The notes: generated by a model from the letters alone, not told the origin. 34,433 nucleotides of DNA from Candidatus Gemmiger stercoravium (GCA_019119835.1 DWWE01000002.1:1-34433); one strand, 5' to 3'; counted from the first letter of the stretch, positions 1 to 7,583 are shown. Numbers and translations are program-made.

Positions 1-144
<144 letters not shown>

Positions 145-290
145 ATTGGCACGCCTTCAGCGTGTCGAAAAATTCGACCCGCTCCACAAGGGAAAACGGC
201 CGGGCACGGCCGCCGCAGCGGTGTGCCGCAGGCAACCGGGCGCTTAGGCCGGAGATTGTCCGCCGACAGCGACGATTCTAGACAGTCTGA
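145..290. other. Intergenic spacer between pta and its terminator
   Basis: No ORF with a ribosome binding site or family resemblance is visible. The stretch contains small inverted repeats, for example GTCGAA-AAA-TTCGAC at 164-178, none followed by a T-run. I see no further function. The rest of the gap up to luxS (291-472) holds the two terminators listed separately. Confidence 0.5.
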
Positions 291-322
291 GGGCGCATCC
301 ACGGCGTGGATGCGCCCTTTTT
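291..322 (+). terminator. Intrinsic terminator downstream of pta
   Basis: A perfect 12-bp stem (GGGCGCATCCAC / GTGGATGCGCCC) with a 3-nt loop at 291-317 is followed directly by five T residues. The stem plus T-run fits a Rho-independent terminator for the pta transcript. Confidence 0.9.
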
Positions 323-383
323 GGCGCGTTCAGCACAAAAAGACCGAAGACGGGCGGCGGCCCGAAAGGCCGGGAACAAACGA

Positions 384-429
384 ACAACGGCAGGACCCGC
401 CCCGAAAAGGGGAAGCGTCCTGCCGTTGT
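384..429 (-). terminator. Terminator downstream of luxS
   Basis: On the minus strand a 13-bp stem (ACAACGGCAGGAC with its complement) encloses an inner CCCC/GGGG pairing and is followed by a T-rich but interrupted tail. It lies 44 bases past the luxS stop and fits the end of the pyk-luxS transcript. The T-run is imperfect, so efficiency is uncertain. Confidence 0.7.
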
Positions 430-472
430 CTGATTGTATGAAAGGGTACGCGCCCTGCGCGGGCGGCTGGGG

Positions 473-937
473 TCAGCGGCGGGCTTCGTACCGCAGCTGG
501 TCGGCGTCCAGGCTTTGCAGCACCGGCAGCATGGCGGCACAGGCCGCACGGGCGGCGGGCAGATCCATCAGGCGATAGTTGCCGCATTCCCGCTCCGATG
601 CGCCGGGGATCGGCCCGTCATAATCGGCCATCCAGGCGAACGCCTCGGTGGTCAGGGTCAGCGCCTGCTGATCGGTCAGCCCCTGGGTCAGCAGGTAAAA
701 GCCGGTCAGGCAGCTCATCGGCCCCACATAGATCACATGGTCGCCGAAGCGGCTGTTGCGGGCAAAGGTGGCGAACAGATGTTCGATGGTGTGGGCCGCG
801 GCGGGGGAAAGGTAGTCGCCCTGGTTGGGGCGCTTCATCCGCACGTCCCAGGTCTTCACCTCGCCATCCTGCCGGGACAGGTACATGCCCGGCAGCAGGG
901 TGGTGTGGTCCACACAAAAGCTGGCGATGCGTTCCAT
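473..937 (-). CDS. luxS: S-ribosylhomocysteine lyase (LuxS)
   Basis: The 154-residue product matches LuxS in length and motifs. It has the zinc-binding HxxEH segment HTIEHLF (His49, Glu52, His53), the active-site GPMSCLTGFYL stretch, and ECGNY carrying the third zinc ligand Cys118. LuxS cleaves S-ribosylhomocysteine to homocysteine and the autoinducer-2 precursor DPD, recycling the by-product of SAM-dependent methylation. I chose the ATG at 937 because the protein then begins MERIASF, as in the family, and a GGAG lies about 9 bases upstream. An in-frame GTG at 946 overlaps the pyk stop. The gene starts five bases after the pyk stop, so the two are co-transcribed and probably translationally coupled. 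The pairing with pyruvate kinase is unusual. Confidence 0.96.
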   Translation of the reverse strand: MERIASFCVDHTTLLPGMYLSRQDGEVKTWDVRMKRPNQGDYLSPAAAHTIEHLFATFARNSRFGDHVIYVGPMSCLTGFYLLTQGLTDQQALTLTTEAFAWMADYDGPIPGASERECGNYRLMDLPAARAACAAMLPVLQSLDADQLRYEARR

Positions 938-942
938 GGCAA

Positions 943-2688
943 TCACTCCATCATCTGCTGCACGACGCCGTGCTGGCAGTCGATCGAGATGTTCATGCCG
1001 TCCCGCAGGGTGCGGGTGGCGCCCAGCGCCCCCACGATCACCGCTTTGTTCAGGGTGAGCGCCACAATGGCCGCATGGCTGCTGGTGCCGGCTTCCTCAG
1101 TGATCACGCCGGCGGCCTGCCGGATATAGGGCAGCATCTCGTTGGTGGTGTGGGGCGCCACCAGGATCTGGCCGGGCTTGAACTTGACGGCCGCTTCCGC
1201 CGCGGAACGGCAGAGGCAGACGGTGCCCTTGGCGTTCTGGGCGCCGATGCCCACGCCGGTCAGCAGGCTGTCGCCCACCAGGTGGACCTTGATCATGTTG
1301 GTGGTGCCGGAAACGCCCACCGGCACGCCGGCGGTCACGACCGCCATGTTGCCGGCATGGACCAGCCCGGCTTTGCAGGCGCAATCCACCGACATGCTGA
1401 TGAGTTCATCGGTGGAGTGGGCATAGGGCATGACCAGCGGGGTGATGCCCCAGTGGATGTTCAGCTGGCGCTGGACCTTCTCGTCCAGCACGCAGGCGAC
1501 GATGGGGGTGTCCGGGCGGCAGCGGCTCAGCAGGCGGGCGGTCTCGCCGCTCTTAGAAACGGTGATGATGGCGCTGGCCTGAATGTCCGAAGCGGTGGTG
1601 CAGGCGGCGTGGGCCATGGCGGCGCTCACGCTCAGACGGCTCTCGCTGGCCTGTGCATGGTGGACCAGCCGGTTGTAGCTGGAGTCGGCCTCGGTGGTCT
1701 CGGCAATGGCGACCATGGCCTGCAGCGCCGCCACCGGGTACTTGCCGGCGGCGGTCTCGCCGCTGAGCATCACGGCAGAGGAACCGTCGTAGATGGCGTT
1801 GGCCACGTCGGTGATCTCGGCACGGGTCGGGCGCGGATTGGAGATCATGGAATCCAGCATCTGGGTGGCGGTGATGACCACCTTGCCGCTGGACATGGTG
1901 CGGTCGATCAGGTGCTTCTGGATCGAGGGGATCTCGGCAAAGTCGATCTCAACGCCCATGTCGCCGCGGGCCACCATGATGCCGTCGGCCACGCCCAGGA
2001 TCTCCTCAATGTTGTCCACGCCTTCCTGGTTCTCGATCTTGGCGATGATCTTGATGTTGGCGTGGTTCTCTTCCAGCAGGTGGCGGATCTCCAGAATGTC
2101 GGCGGCGCAGCGGGTGAAGCTGGCCGAGATGATGTCAAACCCCTGCTCGATGCCGAACAGGATGTCCTGCTTGTCCCGCTGGCTCATATAGGGCATCGAC
2201 AGATGGACGCCGGGCACGTTGACGCCCTTTTTGGTCTTGATGGTCCCGTCGTTTTCCACGGTGCAGACGATGTCGGTGTCGGTCACATGCTCAATGCGCA
2301 GCCCGATCAGGCCGTCGTCCAGCATGATCCGGCCGCCGGGCTGAACGTCGTGGGGCAGTTCTTTGTAGGTGATGGAGCAGATCTCATTGGTCCCTTCCAC
2401 CGGGCGGGAGGTCAGGGTGAACTTCTGGCCGGCCGCCAGGGTCTCTGCACCGTTTTTGAACACGCCGGTGCGGATCTCGGGGCCCTTGGTGTCCAGCATC
2501 GCAGCCACCGGCACGCCCAGCTCGGCGCGAAGGGCTTTCAGCGCCTCCAGACGGCCCAGGTGCTCCTTGTGGTCACCATGGGAAAAGTTGAAGCGGGCAA
2601 CGTTCATGCCGTTTTCAATCAGCTGACGCAGCACGCCTTCCTGGTCGGTAGATGGACCCAGGGTACACACGATTTTTGTCTTACGCAT
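943..2688 (-). CDS. pyk: Pyruvate kinase with C-terminal phosphohistidine-like domain
   Basis: The 581-residue protein starts MRKTKIVCTLGPS. It has the TIM-barrel active site, with IIAKIENQEGVDNIEEI (Lys217, Glu219), VARGDMGVEI (Asp243) and the effector-side NPRPTRAEITDVANAIYDG stretch. It converts phosphoenolpyruvate plus ADP to pyruvate plus ATP, the last step of glycolysis. After the regular C domain (about residues 355-470) there is an extra domain ending in TEEAGTSSHAAIVAL (His538), resembling the PEP-utilising mobile domain of Bacillus-type pyruvate kinases, which have the same overall length. The ATG at 2688 is preceded by AGGAGG at 6-bp spacing; an ORF extension upstream has no such site. 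It is followed by luxS in the same operon. Confidence 0.97.
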   Translation of the reverse strand: MRKTKIVCTLGPSTDQEGVLRQLIENGMNVARFNFSHGDHKEHLGRLEALKALRAELGVPVAAMLDTKGPEIRTGVFKNGAETLAAGQKFTLTSRPVEGTNEICSITYKELPHDVQPGGRIMLDDGLIGLRIEHVTDTDIVCTVENDGTIKTKKGVNVPGVHLSMPYMSQRDKQDILFGIEQGFDIISASFTRCAADILEIRHLLEENHANIKIIAKIENQEGVDNIEEILGVADGIMVARGDMGVEIDFAEIPSIQKHLIDRTMSSGKVVITATQMLDSMISNPRPTRAEITDVANAIYDGSSAVMLSGETAAGKYPVAALQAMVAIAETTEADSSYNRLVHHAQASESRLSVSAAMAHAACTTASDIQASAIITVSKSGETARLLSRCRPDTPIVACVLDEKVQRQLNIHWGITPLVMPYAHSTDELISMSVDCACKAGLVHAGNMAVVTAGVPVGVSGTTNMIKVHLVGDSLLTGVGIGAQNAKGTVCLCRSAAEAAVKFKPGQILVAPHTTNEMLPYIRQAAGVITEEAGTSSHAAIVALTLNKAVIVGALGATRTLRDGMNISIDCQHGVVQQMME

Positions 2689-2747
2689 GAGAACCTCCTG
2701 AATACAGATGCTATTCCTACAGCACTTTATATTGTCATACGCCAACT

Positions 2748-2776
2748 ATTATACTATATTTCCCAAAGTTTCACAA
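2748..2776 (-). promoter_or_regulatory. Promoter of pyk-luxS
   Basis: On the minus strand TTGTGA (2776-2771) and a perfect TATAAT (2753-2748) are separated by 17 bp. The site lies about 60 bases upstream of the pyk start codon, in the AT-rich divergent region shared with deoB. Confidence 0.75.
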
Positions 2777-2862
2777 GCAAAACACGGGGGATTTTACCTG
2801 GATTTCCGATTTTTTTGACAAGGCGAAGGCATTTGCACAAGGCGCTCCGGCAGGGCGGCGAT

Positions 2863-2891
2863 TTTACTTTTTTGCAGGATTCGGGTATAAT
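2863..2891 (+). promoter_or_regulatory. Promoter of deoB
   Basis: TTTACT (2863-2868) and a perfect TATAAT (2886-2891) are spaced 17 bp apart, about 70 bases before the deoB start. A TTGACA at 2815-2820 further upstream has no partner -10 at a workable distance. Confidence 0.7.
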
Positions 2892-2966
2892 AGACACAAT
2901 CTGCAGGTCCGGCGGGTGCCGCCGGAACCTGCGCCCAACCTGATACAGACATAAAGGAGAACGATC

Positions 2967-4142
2967 GTGGCAAAACGTGTATTCTTGATCGTATTGGACA
3001 GCTTCGGCATCGGCGCCGAGCCGGATGCGGCGCAGTTTGGCGATGCGGGCACCAACACCCTGAAAGCCATCGCCGGGCACCCGAACTTCCGGGGTGAAAA
3101 CCTGGCCCGGCTTGGTTTGTTCCGGATCGACGGCGTCAGCTGCGGCCCCCAAATGCCGGAACCGGTCGGCTGCTATGCCCGCCTGCGGGAAGCCAGCGCC
3201 GGCAAGGACACCACCATCGGCCACTGGGAGATCGCCGGTCTGCTCTCCCCCGAGCCGCTGCCGACCTTCCCGGAAGGGTTCCCCCGGGAACTGCTGGAGG
3301 AATTCACGGCCCAAACCGGTTACGAGGTGCTGTGCAACCGCCCGTATTCCGGCACCCAGGTCCTTCGTGACTATGGCGAGGAGCACCTGCGCACCGGGGC
3401 GCTGATCGTGTACACCTCGGCGGACAGCGTGTTCCAGATCGCGGCCCATGAGGACAAGGTCCCGGTGGAAAAACTGTACAAGATCTGTGAGACCGCCCGC
3501 GCCATGCTCAAGGGCAAATACGGGGTGGGCCGGGTGATCGCCCGCCCCTTTGTCGGCAGCTGCGCGGAGGATTTCCAGCGCACGCCCCGCCGCCATGACT
3601 TCTCCCTGCTGCCGCCGGCGCCCACCATGCTGGATATGCTGCAGGCGGCCGGCAAGGCGACCATCGGCGTCGGCAAGATCCATGACATCTTTGCGGGCCG
3701 CGGCGTGGGCGAGACCATCCGCACCTCCGGCAATACCGAGGGTCTGCGGGTGACGCTGGAACTGGCGGACCGGGATTTTGAAGGACTGGCCTTTGTGAAC
3801 CTTGTGGACTTCGATATGCTGTACGGCCACCGCCGGGATGTGGGCGGGTACGCCGCGGCCGCGGCAGAGTTTGACGCCTGGCTGCCGCAATTTATCGAAA
3901 AAATGCGCCCGGACGATGTGCTGATGGTCACGGCGGACCATGGCTGCGACCCCAGCTACACCAAAACCACCGACCATACCCGCGAATATGTGCCCTACCT
4001 GCTCTATGGCCAGCAACTGAAGCAGGGGATTAACCTTGGCACGCGCTACAGCTTCGGCACCATTGCGGACACCGTCTGCCAGGCGCTGGGAGTTTCGGTG
4101 GATGTGGCCGGCTGCGGGGTCTGGCATGAGATCGCCCGGTGA
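2967..4142 (+). CDS. deoB: Phosphopentomutase
   Basis: The 391-residue product matches DeoB over its whole length. It interconverts ribose-1-phosphate (or deoxyribose-1-phosphate) and the 5-phosphates, linking nucleoside salvage to the pentose phosphate pool. Visible motifs are the metal-binding VLDSFGIGAEPDA (Asp11), the segment GKDTTIGHWEIAG containing the phosphorylated threonine (Thr82 or Thr83), GKIHDIFAGRGVGET, NLVDFDMLYGHRRD, and TADHGCDPSYTKTTDHTRE with further manganese ligands. The start is GTG at 2967 with AAGGAGA seven bases upstream. No other nucleoside-catabolism gene is adjacent; a DUF218 membrane protein follows after 25 bases, probably on the same transcript. Confidence 0.97.
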   Translation: MAKRVFLIVLDSFGIGAEPDAAQFGDAGTNTLKAIAGHPNFRGENLARLGLFRIDGVSCGPQMPEPVGCYARLREASAGKDTTIGHWEIAGLLSPEPLPTFPEGFPRELLEEFTAQTGYEVLCNRPYSGTQVLRDYGEEHLRTGALIVYTSADSVFQIAAHEDKVPVEKLYKICETARAMLKGKYGVGRVIARPFVGSCAEDFQRTPRRHDFSLLPPAPTMLDMLQAAGKATIGVGKIHDIFAGRGVGETIRTSGNTEGLRVTLELADRDFEGLAFVNLVDFDMLYGHRRDVGGYAAAAAEFDAWLPQFIEKMRPDDVLMVTADHGCDPSYTKTTDHTREYVPYLLYGQQLKQGINLGTRYSFGTIADTVCQALGVSVDVAGCGVWHEIAR

Positions 4143-4167
4143 CCCCGCCCATCCGCGGAAAGGAACG

Positions 4168-4986
4168 ATGATACAGATTCTGCTTTATCTGTGGGCCCTG
4201 GTGCTGTCGGCCTACTCGGTGTCGCTGCTGCTCACCAGCAACTTCAATATGGGCAACCTGATGGTCTGGGTCATCACCGCGGCCAGCTGGGTCACGGCGA
4301 TCTGGCATCGGGGGCTGTATGCCTGGGTGCGGGATACCCTGGCAGGGCGCGCTGCCCTTCTTCTCTGTCTGGCGGCGGTGCTGGTGCTGGCCGGCGTGCT
4401 GACCTTCATTTCGGTCAAGGCGTACAGCAACCCGCCCACCGGACAGGAAAAGATCGTCGTGGTGCTGGGGGCGGGGCTGCGGAAGGACCGCCCCAGCAAG
4501 CTGCTGCGCTACCGCCTGGACAAGGCTTATGAATATGCGGTGGCCCACCCGGACACCATCCTGGTCACCGCCGGCGGGCAGGGTCGGGACGAATGGGTGC
4601 CGGAGGGGCAGGCGATGCGGGATTACCTGATCGAAAAGGGCTTGCCGCCCGACCGGGTCTTTGCCGAGACCCGCTCCACCTCCACCGAGGAAAACTTTGC
4701 CTTTGCCAAACAGGTGCTGGAACAAAGCGGCTTCGACCCGGACGGCCCCATCGTGTATGTGACCAATGCTTTCCACTGCTATCGCGCCGGGGAATATGCC
4801 CGGATGGCCGGGTTTGAGGAGGCGCACGCCCTGCCGGCCGGGATCTCGCTGCAGAGCGTACCGACCTGCTATCTGCGGGAGGCCATGGCTGTCTTGTACT
4901 ACTGGGTGTTCCGCTCCTCCCGCAGCGGATTCATGCAGAGCATGGTGGGGCTGTTGAGCCTGAACAAGCGGTTCTTTTATCGCTGA
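4168..4986 (+). CDS. DUF218 (YdcF/SanA/ElyC-like) membrane protein
   Basis: The 272-residue protein has three hydrophobic segments near residues 2-20, 28-46 and 58-80, then a soluble DUF218 domain. That domain starts IVVVLGAGLRKDRPSKLLRY and contains VTAGGQGRDEWVPEGQAM, ETRSTSTEENFAFA and YVTNAFHCYRAGEYARMAG. Members of this family (YdcF, SanA, ElyC) are linked to cell-envelope maintenance and may act on nucleotide or sugar-phosphate substrates; the reaction here is unknown. ATG at 4168 follows AAAGGA and removes a non-homologous extension running back into deoB. It lies 25 bases after deoB, so co-transcription is likely. A strong terminator follows. Confidence 0.85.
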   Translation: MIQILLYLWALVLSAYSVSLLLTSNFNMGNLMVWVITAASWVTAIWHRGLYAWVRDTLAGRAALLLCLAAVLVLAGVLTFISVKAYSNPPTGQEKIVVVLGAGLRKDRPSKLLRYRLDKAYEYAVAHPDTILVTAGGQGRDEWVPEGQAMRDYLIEKGLPPDRVFAETRSTSTEENFAFAKQVLEQSGFDPDGPIVYVTNAFHCYRAGEYARMAGFEEAHALPAGISLQSVPTCYLREAMAVLYYWVFRSSRSGFMQSMVGLLSLNKRFFYR

Positions 4987-5039
4987 TGTCCGGCGGCTCC
5001 CTGTCGGTTTCGGCAGGGGAGACACAGAACGATCCGAAT

Positions 5040-5086
5040 AAAAAAGGCGGTATGCCGTCCGTGACAGGACGGCATACCGCCTTTTT
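5040..5086. terminator. Strong bidirectional terminator
   Basis: A perfect 15-bp stem (GGCGGTATGCCGTCC and its complement) with a 6-nt loop lies at 5046-5081, with AAAAAA before and TTTTT after it. It would end the deoB-DUF218 transcript, and could also stop transcription arriving from the acetyltransferase on the other strand. Confidence 0.92.
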
Positions 5087-5225
5087 GCTGTGCAGAAAAA
5101 GGGGAGAGACGCCCTGCTTCGCGCAGGGGCTCACCCGGCAGGGGACAGGCTGCCTGGCCGGGCCGCCCTGTCCGCCTTTTTCGGAAAAGGCGGAAGAAAA
5201 TCAGCGGCCATGTGAGGCGGCTGCC

Positions 5226-5672
5226 TTACGGCAAAGTCCGCGACAGTTCGATCTCCTCTTCGTCTTCGGCGCCGGTCGGCACAAAGCCTCTGCTTTTGTA
5301 CAGGCGAAGCGCCCGCCTGTTCTCCCGGTTGCAGGTCAGGGTCACCCGGTCGGAAGCGCCGAAAGGCTTGGTCCGGATATAAGCAAGGACCTGATCCAGC
5401 GCGGCCCGGCCGTAACCCCGGCCCTGTTTCGACACATCGATCATCATGTGCCACAGGTCGTATTCCGGGATGTCGTAGTCGTAGATTACCATGACATAGC
5501 CGACCATGACCTCCTCGTCATAGATCCCGAAAGGCTGGCACTGCTCTCTGTAGACGTAAGCCTGCGCAAGGCTGCGGATCGGGTGGGAAACAAAGCGCTC
5601 CTGCCCGGCGGCCAGCTTCAGCCCGAAGGCGTCGATAAAGTTTTTCTCGGTGATTTTTTCAAGGTGAATCAT
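5226..5672 (-). CDS. GNAT-family N-acetyltransferase (BltD/PaiA-like)
   Basis: The 148-residue protein has a GNAT fold pattern: a strand pair around GIYDEEVMVGYVMVIYDYD, the acetyl-CoA pyrophosphate-binding loop QGRGYGRAAL, and a C-terminal NRRALRLYKSRGFVPTG element. The arrangement resembles polyamine acetyltransferases such as BltD, but the substrate cannot be read from sequence. I chose ATG at 5672 because GGAGG lies five bases upstream; a GTG four codons earlier lacks such a site. The upstream region holds a promoter, a 30-codon ORF and a terminator, so expression may depend on readthrough. Weak inverted repeats lie downstream (5112-5129, 5172-5193), without clear T-runs on this strand. 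Confidence 0.88.
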   Translation of the reverse strand: MIHLEKITEKNFIDAFGLKLAAGQERFVSHPIRSLAQAYVYREQCQPFGIYDEEVMVGYVMVIYDYDIPEYDLWHMMIDVSKQGRGYGRAALDQVLAYIRTKPFGASDRVTLTCNRENRRALRLYKSRGFVPTGAEDEEEIELSRTLP

Positions 5673-5748
5673 ATAGACCTCCACAAAATGTTCTGACTTC
5701 TTGGCGTGCGTGTCTTGGCGAACATCCTGTCGGGGGCAAAAGGCGCAG

Positions 5749-5776
5749 AAAAAAGCCGCGGCAGATCAGCCGCGGC
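5749..5776 (-). terminator. Terminator/attenuator overlapping the end of a small ORF
   Basis: On the minus strand GCCGCGGC-TGATCT-GCCGCGGC is followed by six T residues (5754-5749). The first arm (5776-5769) is the last codons of the 30-codon ORF, and the ORF's TGA stop sits in the loop. A ribosome finishing that ORF would cover the first arm. It lies 77 bases upstream of the acetyltransferase start, so it may be an attenuator rather than a plain terminator; that role is inference. Confidence 0.85.
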
Positions 5777-5858
5777 GCAAACGACTCGAAAGGTCAATTC
5801 TGCTGCCAGGGCCCTCATTATGATATTCAGCCATCCGGTTTATGCTGTCCTTTCTCAT
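5766..5858 (-). CDS. Small ORF, 30 codons, candidate leader peptide
   Basis: ATG at 5858 and TGA at 5768-5766 bound a 30-codon frame beginning MRKDSINRMAEYHNEG and ending SSRLRRG. A GGGGTG lies six bases upstream of the start as a possible ribosome binding site, and a strong promoter places the transcript start about 30 bases before the ATG. The peptide is charged and polar, with no hydrophobic segment. I do not recognise it. The terminator folds over its final codons and the acetyltransferase gene follows, the typical build of a leader peptide gene. It could instead be an independent small protein with its own terminator, or chance. Confidence 0.5.
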   Translation of the reverse strand: MRKDSINRMAEYHNEGPGSRIDLSSRLRRG

Positions 5859-5896
5859 AATGAACACCCCGCTTTCTGTGTTGGATTGCACTTGCT

Positions 5897-5925
5897 ATGA
5901 TACCATGGATCTGCGGCCCGGTCAA
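5897..5925 (-). promoter_or_regulatory. Promoter ahead of the small ORF and acetyltransferase
   Basis: On the minus strand TTGACC (5925-5920) and TATCAT (5902-5897) are separated by 17 bp, each with five of six consensus bases. No other good promoter is seen closer to the acetyltransferase, so this is the likely start for the whole leader plus gene. Confidence 0.75.
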
Positions 5926-5959
5926 CCCGGAAGAAGAGCCGGGAGCCAATCAATGAAGC

Positions 5960-5992
5960 AAAAATCCCCGCACCTGACGGAGCGGGGATTTT
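5960..5992 (-). terminator. Terminator of the tRNA-Ala transcript
   Basis: AAAATCCCCGC and GCGGGGATTTT form an 11-bp stem around a 10-nt loop, starting three bases past the encoded CCA of the tRNA. The A/T ends make it usable on either strand. Confidence 0.85.
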
Positions 5993-5994
5993 CT

Positions 5995-6070
5995 TGGTGG
6001 ACCTGGAGGGATTCGAACCCTTGACCTCTCGGATGCGAACCGAACGCTCTCCCAACTGAGCTACAGGCCC
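5995..6070 (-). tRNA. tRNA-Ala (anticodon CGC)
   Basis: The minus strand folds into a complete cloverleaf of 76 bases including an encoded CCA. The acceptor stem GGGCCTG/CAGGTCC contains the G3-U70 pair that marks alanine tRNAs. The anticodon loop is TTCGCAT, giving CGC, which reads GCG. The T-arm carries GGTTCGAATCC. It has its own promoter and terminator and is a single-gene unit. Confidence 0.95.
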
Positions 6071-6089
6071 AAATTTTGCTGACTTAGTT

Positions 6090-6117
6090 ATTATACCGCA
6101 ATCCTGGCAAAAGTCAA
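6090..6117 (-). promoter_or_regulatory. Promoter of tRNA-Ala
   Basis: TTGACT (6117-6112) and TATAAT (6095-6090) on the minus strand are 16 bp apart, about 20 bases before the mature tRNA 5' end. Confidence 0.85.
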
Positions 6118-6265
6118 GAGGTTCGGGAAAAAACTTCTACAGCGCCCGAAAAGGCGCAGACCATGCCAAAGGACGCGGCGCAGGAACCGACATAAAGATA
6201 TAGCGAACAAATATTGCTAATAAAAGAGATGATAAAAAGGGAAAAATATTTTTATGAAATAAATA
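6118..6265. other. AT-rich intergenic region without a gene
   Basis: Between the tRNA-Ala promoter and the next operon's promoter lies an A/T-rich stretch with runs such as AAATATTTTTATG and no coding frame with a start and ribosome binding site. I see nothing specific beyond the composition, which contrasts with the GC-rich surroundings. Confidence 0.5.
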
Positions 6266-6295
6266 TTGCACTCGGCGTATAAAATCGTATATAAT
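6266..6295 (+). promoter_or_regulatory. Promoter of the DUF6514-like/Spo0A-like/ATPase operon
   Basis: TTGCAC (6266-6271) and a perfect TATAAT (6290-6295) are 18 bp apart. It leaves an untranslated leader of about 165 bases (6303-6469) before the first gene; I recognise no riboswitch in that leader. Confidence 0.65.
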
Positions 6296-6469
6296 GGAAA
6301 TGCTCCCAGGCATTGATTTTTACAAACAAAATCATGTATATTGATTCCGGACAGAAAAGTAACCGGCCGTCCTTTATCAAATGTGCAGAATCCCGAAAAG
6401 CCGCATTCCCTGTCATCTGCGGCATCCCGGCGGCGGGCAACTTATCTTGAAATGGAGAGAGCAAGGAAG

Positions 6470-6769
6470 ATGGAAACAACGCAAATACAGCAGTTGGCTG
6501 TTTACACGCGGGACTATTCTCCGATCGAGGGCCTCCAGCGTGCGCACAGCCTTCATTATCTCCTGGAAAAGGACCGGGATCAACTGCAGGTCCGGGTGGT
6601 TTGCACCGGGGCGGAGGAGGACCGGGCTGCGGTCTGCCGCCTGCGGGGAATTTCGATCGAATATGCCGGCGGTTTGCTCAAGTTTCTATACGAGAATGCG
6701 GTGCCTGTGGAGCAGGCGGCCGAAGTCCTGCAGGATCTTTGCGGTGATTTGGCGGAGCAAGAATCATAA
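6470..6769 (+). CDS. Small protein, DUF6514-like
   Basis: The 99-residue product starts METTQIQQLAVYTRDYS if the ATG at 6470 is used, with GGAGAG about ten bases upstream; an in-frame ATG at 6452 is the alternative. The pattern of a YLLEKDRD strand, RLRGISIEYAGGLLKFLYENAV and a closing VLQDLCGDL helix resembles the small clostridial DUF6514 family, whose function is unknown. I judge this from pattern only. It is the first gene of an operon with a Spo0A-like regulator and a histidine-kinase-like ATPase, so a modulating role is possible but unproven. Confidence 0.65.
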   Translation: METTQIQQLAVYTRDYSPIEGLQRAHSLHYLLEKDRDQLQVRVVCTGAEEDRAAVCRLRGISIEYAGGLLKFLYENAVPVEQAAEVLQDLCGDLAEQES

Positions 6770-6782
6770 ATGATGGAAAAGG

Positions 6783-7571
6783 ATGTGGAATGGAATGTCA
6801 ATGTTTTCAACAGCGTCAACAGGTGAAAGCGTGACCATGTTGTTCGCGGATGAAAGCCTGAACCTGTGCAGGACCCTGCAGTCGTATACCTCCTGCCAGG
6901 GGGATGTGCATCTCATCGGCTTTGCCACCAGCGGGGAGGAACTGCTTGATCTGATCCGGCACGGTCTTCGGGCGGATGTGGTGGTCCTGGATTCACTGCT
7001 GCCGGGGCTTTCGCTGCCGGAATTCTTCCAGGTGATGGCCGCGGTGGATTATCACCCCGGCGTGATCCTGACCGGGATGCCCTACGCGCAGAAAATAGCG
7101 GACAAATTCTTGACATTGGGCGTCAACTATATTATGGTTAAACCGTACACCCTGTCGGACCTGATGGAAGCCGTCTATCGGCAGGCTACGGATCCGCGCC
7201 GGCTGGCGGCCTACGCAGTCAGCCGCTGCTGTGAGGATTTTCTTTCGGAGATGAGGTGCAACCGTCGGTTGGGCGGGTGGTTTTACCTGGAAAGGATCCT
7301 GCGGCACACCGTCCTCGATGACAAGGACTACATCGCCAAGGAGCTGTATCTGCTGGCGGCCGGGGACCAGCCGGTCAGCATCGGCAGCGTCACCGCTTCG
7401 GTGCAGCGCGCCAATGATTCGCTGCGCACCGCCAACTCGAAAGGGTACGACGAACTCTGCCGTGCGGCGGGCAAACCGGCAGGCGCCCGCCTGTCCAACC
7501 TGGAGCTGATCCGGGTCTTGACCGAAAAAATCCGCCGGTCCGGCGTTGTCAGGCCGACCTGCAGGGGATAA
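6783..7571 (+). CDS. Spo0A-like response regulator
   Basis: This protein of up to 262 residues has an N-terminal receiver domain with all core residues: acidic pair Asp23-Glu24, phosphoacceptor Asp70 in VVVLDSLLPG, Thr97 in ILTGMP, and Lys120 in MVKPY. Its C-terminal part (about residues 150-255) follows the pattern of the Spo0A DNA-binding domain, including WFYLERILRHTV, a recognition-helix region VTASVQRANDSLRTAN, and a closing LSNLELIRVLTEKI. The recognition helix departs clearly from classical Spo0A (SRVERAIRHAI), so it may not read standard 0A boxes. The start is uncertain: ATGs at 6783, 6795 and 6801 and a GTG at 6831 are all possible, and family alignment favours a late one. The next gene encodes a kinase-like ATPase. 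Confidence 0.8.
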   Translation: MWNGMSMFSTASTGESVTMLFADESLNLCRTLQSYTSCQGDVHLIGFATSGEELLDLIRHGLRADVVVLDSLLPGLSLPEFFQVMAAVDYHPGVILTGMPYAQKIADKFLTLGVNYIMVKPYTLSDLMEAVYRQATDPRRLAAYAVSRCCEDFLSEMRCNRRLGGWFYLERILRHTVLDDKDYIAKELYLLAAGDQPVSIGSVTASVQRANDSLRTANSKGYDELCRAAGKPAGARLSNLELIRVLTEKIRRSGVVRPTCRG

Positions 7572-7583
7572 GGAGTCTGTTTT

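Noticed and set aside
164-178. GTCGAA/TTCGAC inverted repeat after pta as a terminator
   Set aside because: The stem is only 6 bp, has no T-run, and a far better terminator lies at 291-322.
2815-2820. A perfect TTGACA in the pyk-deoB spacer as a further promoter
   Set aside because: No -10 element lies 15-19 bp downstream; the promoter at 2863-2891 explains deoB.
598-2943. A 781-codon plus-strand frame opposite pyk and luxS
   Set aside because: It is a low-complexity His/Gly/Asp-rich shadow of pyk with no recognisable domain, and it crosses the pyk promoter.
5112-5193. Inverted repeats downstream of the acetyltransferase as its terminator
   Set aside because: The stems (CCCTGC/GCAGGG; CCGCCTTTT/AAAAGGCGG) lack a following T-run on the minus strand; the bidirectional terminator at 5040-5086 is a better candidate.
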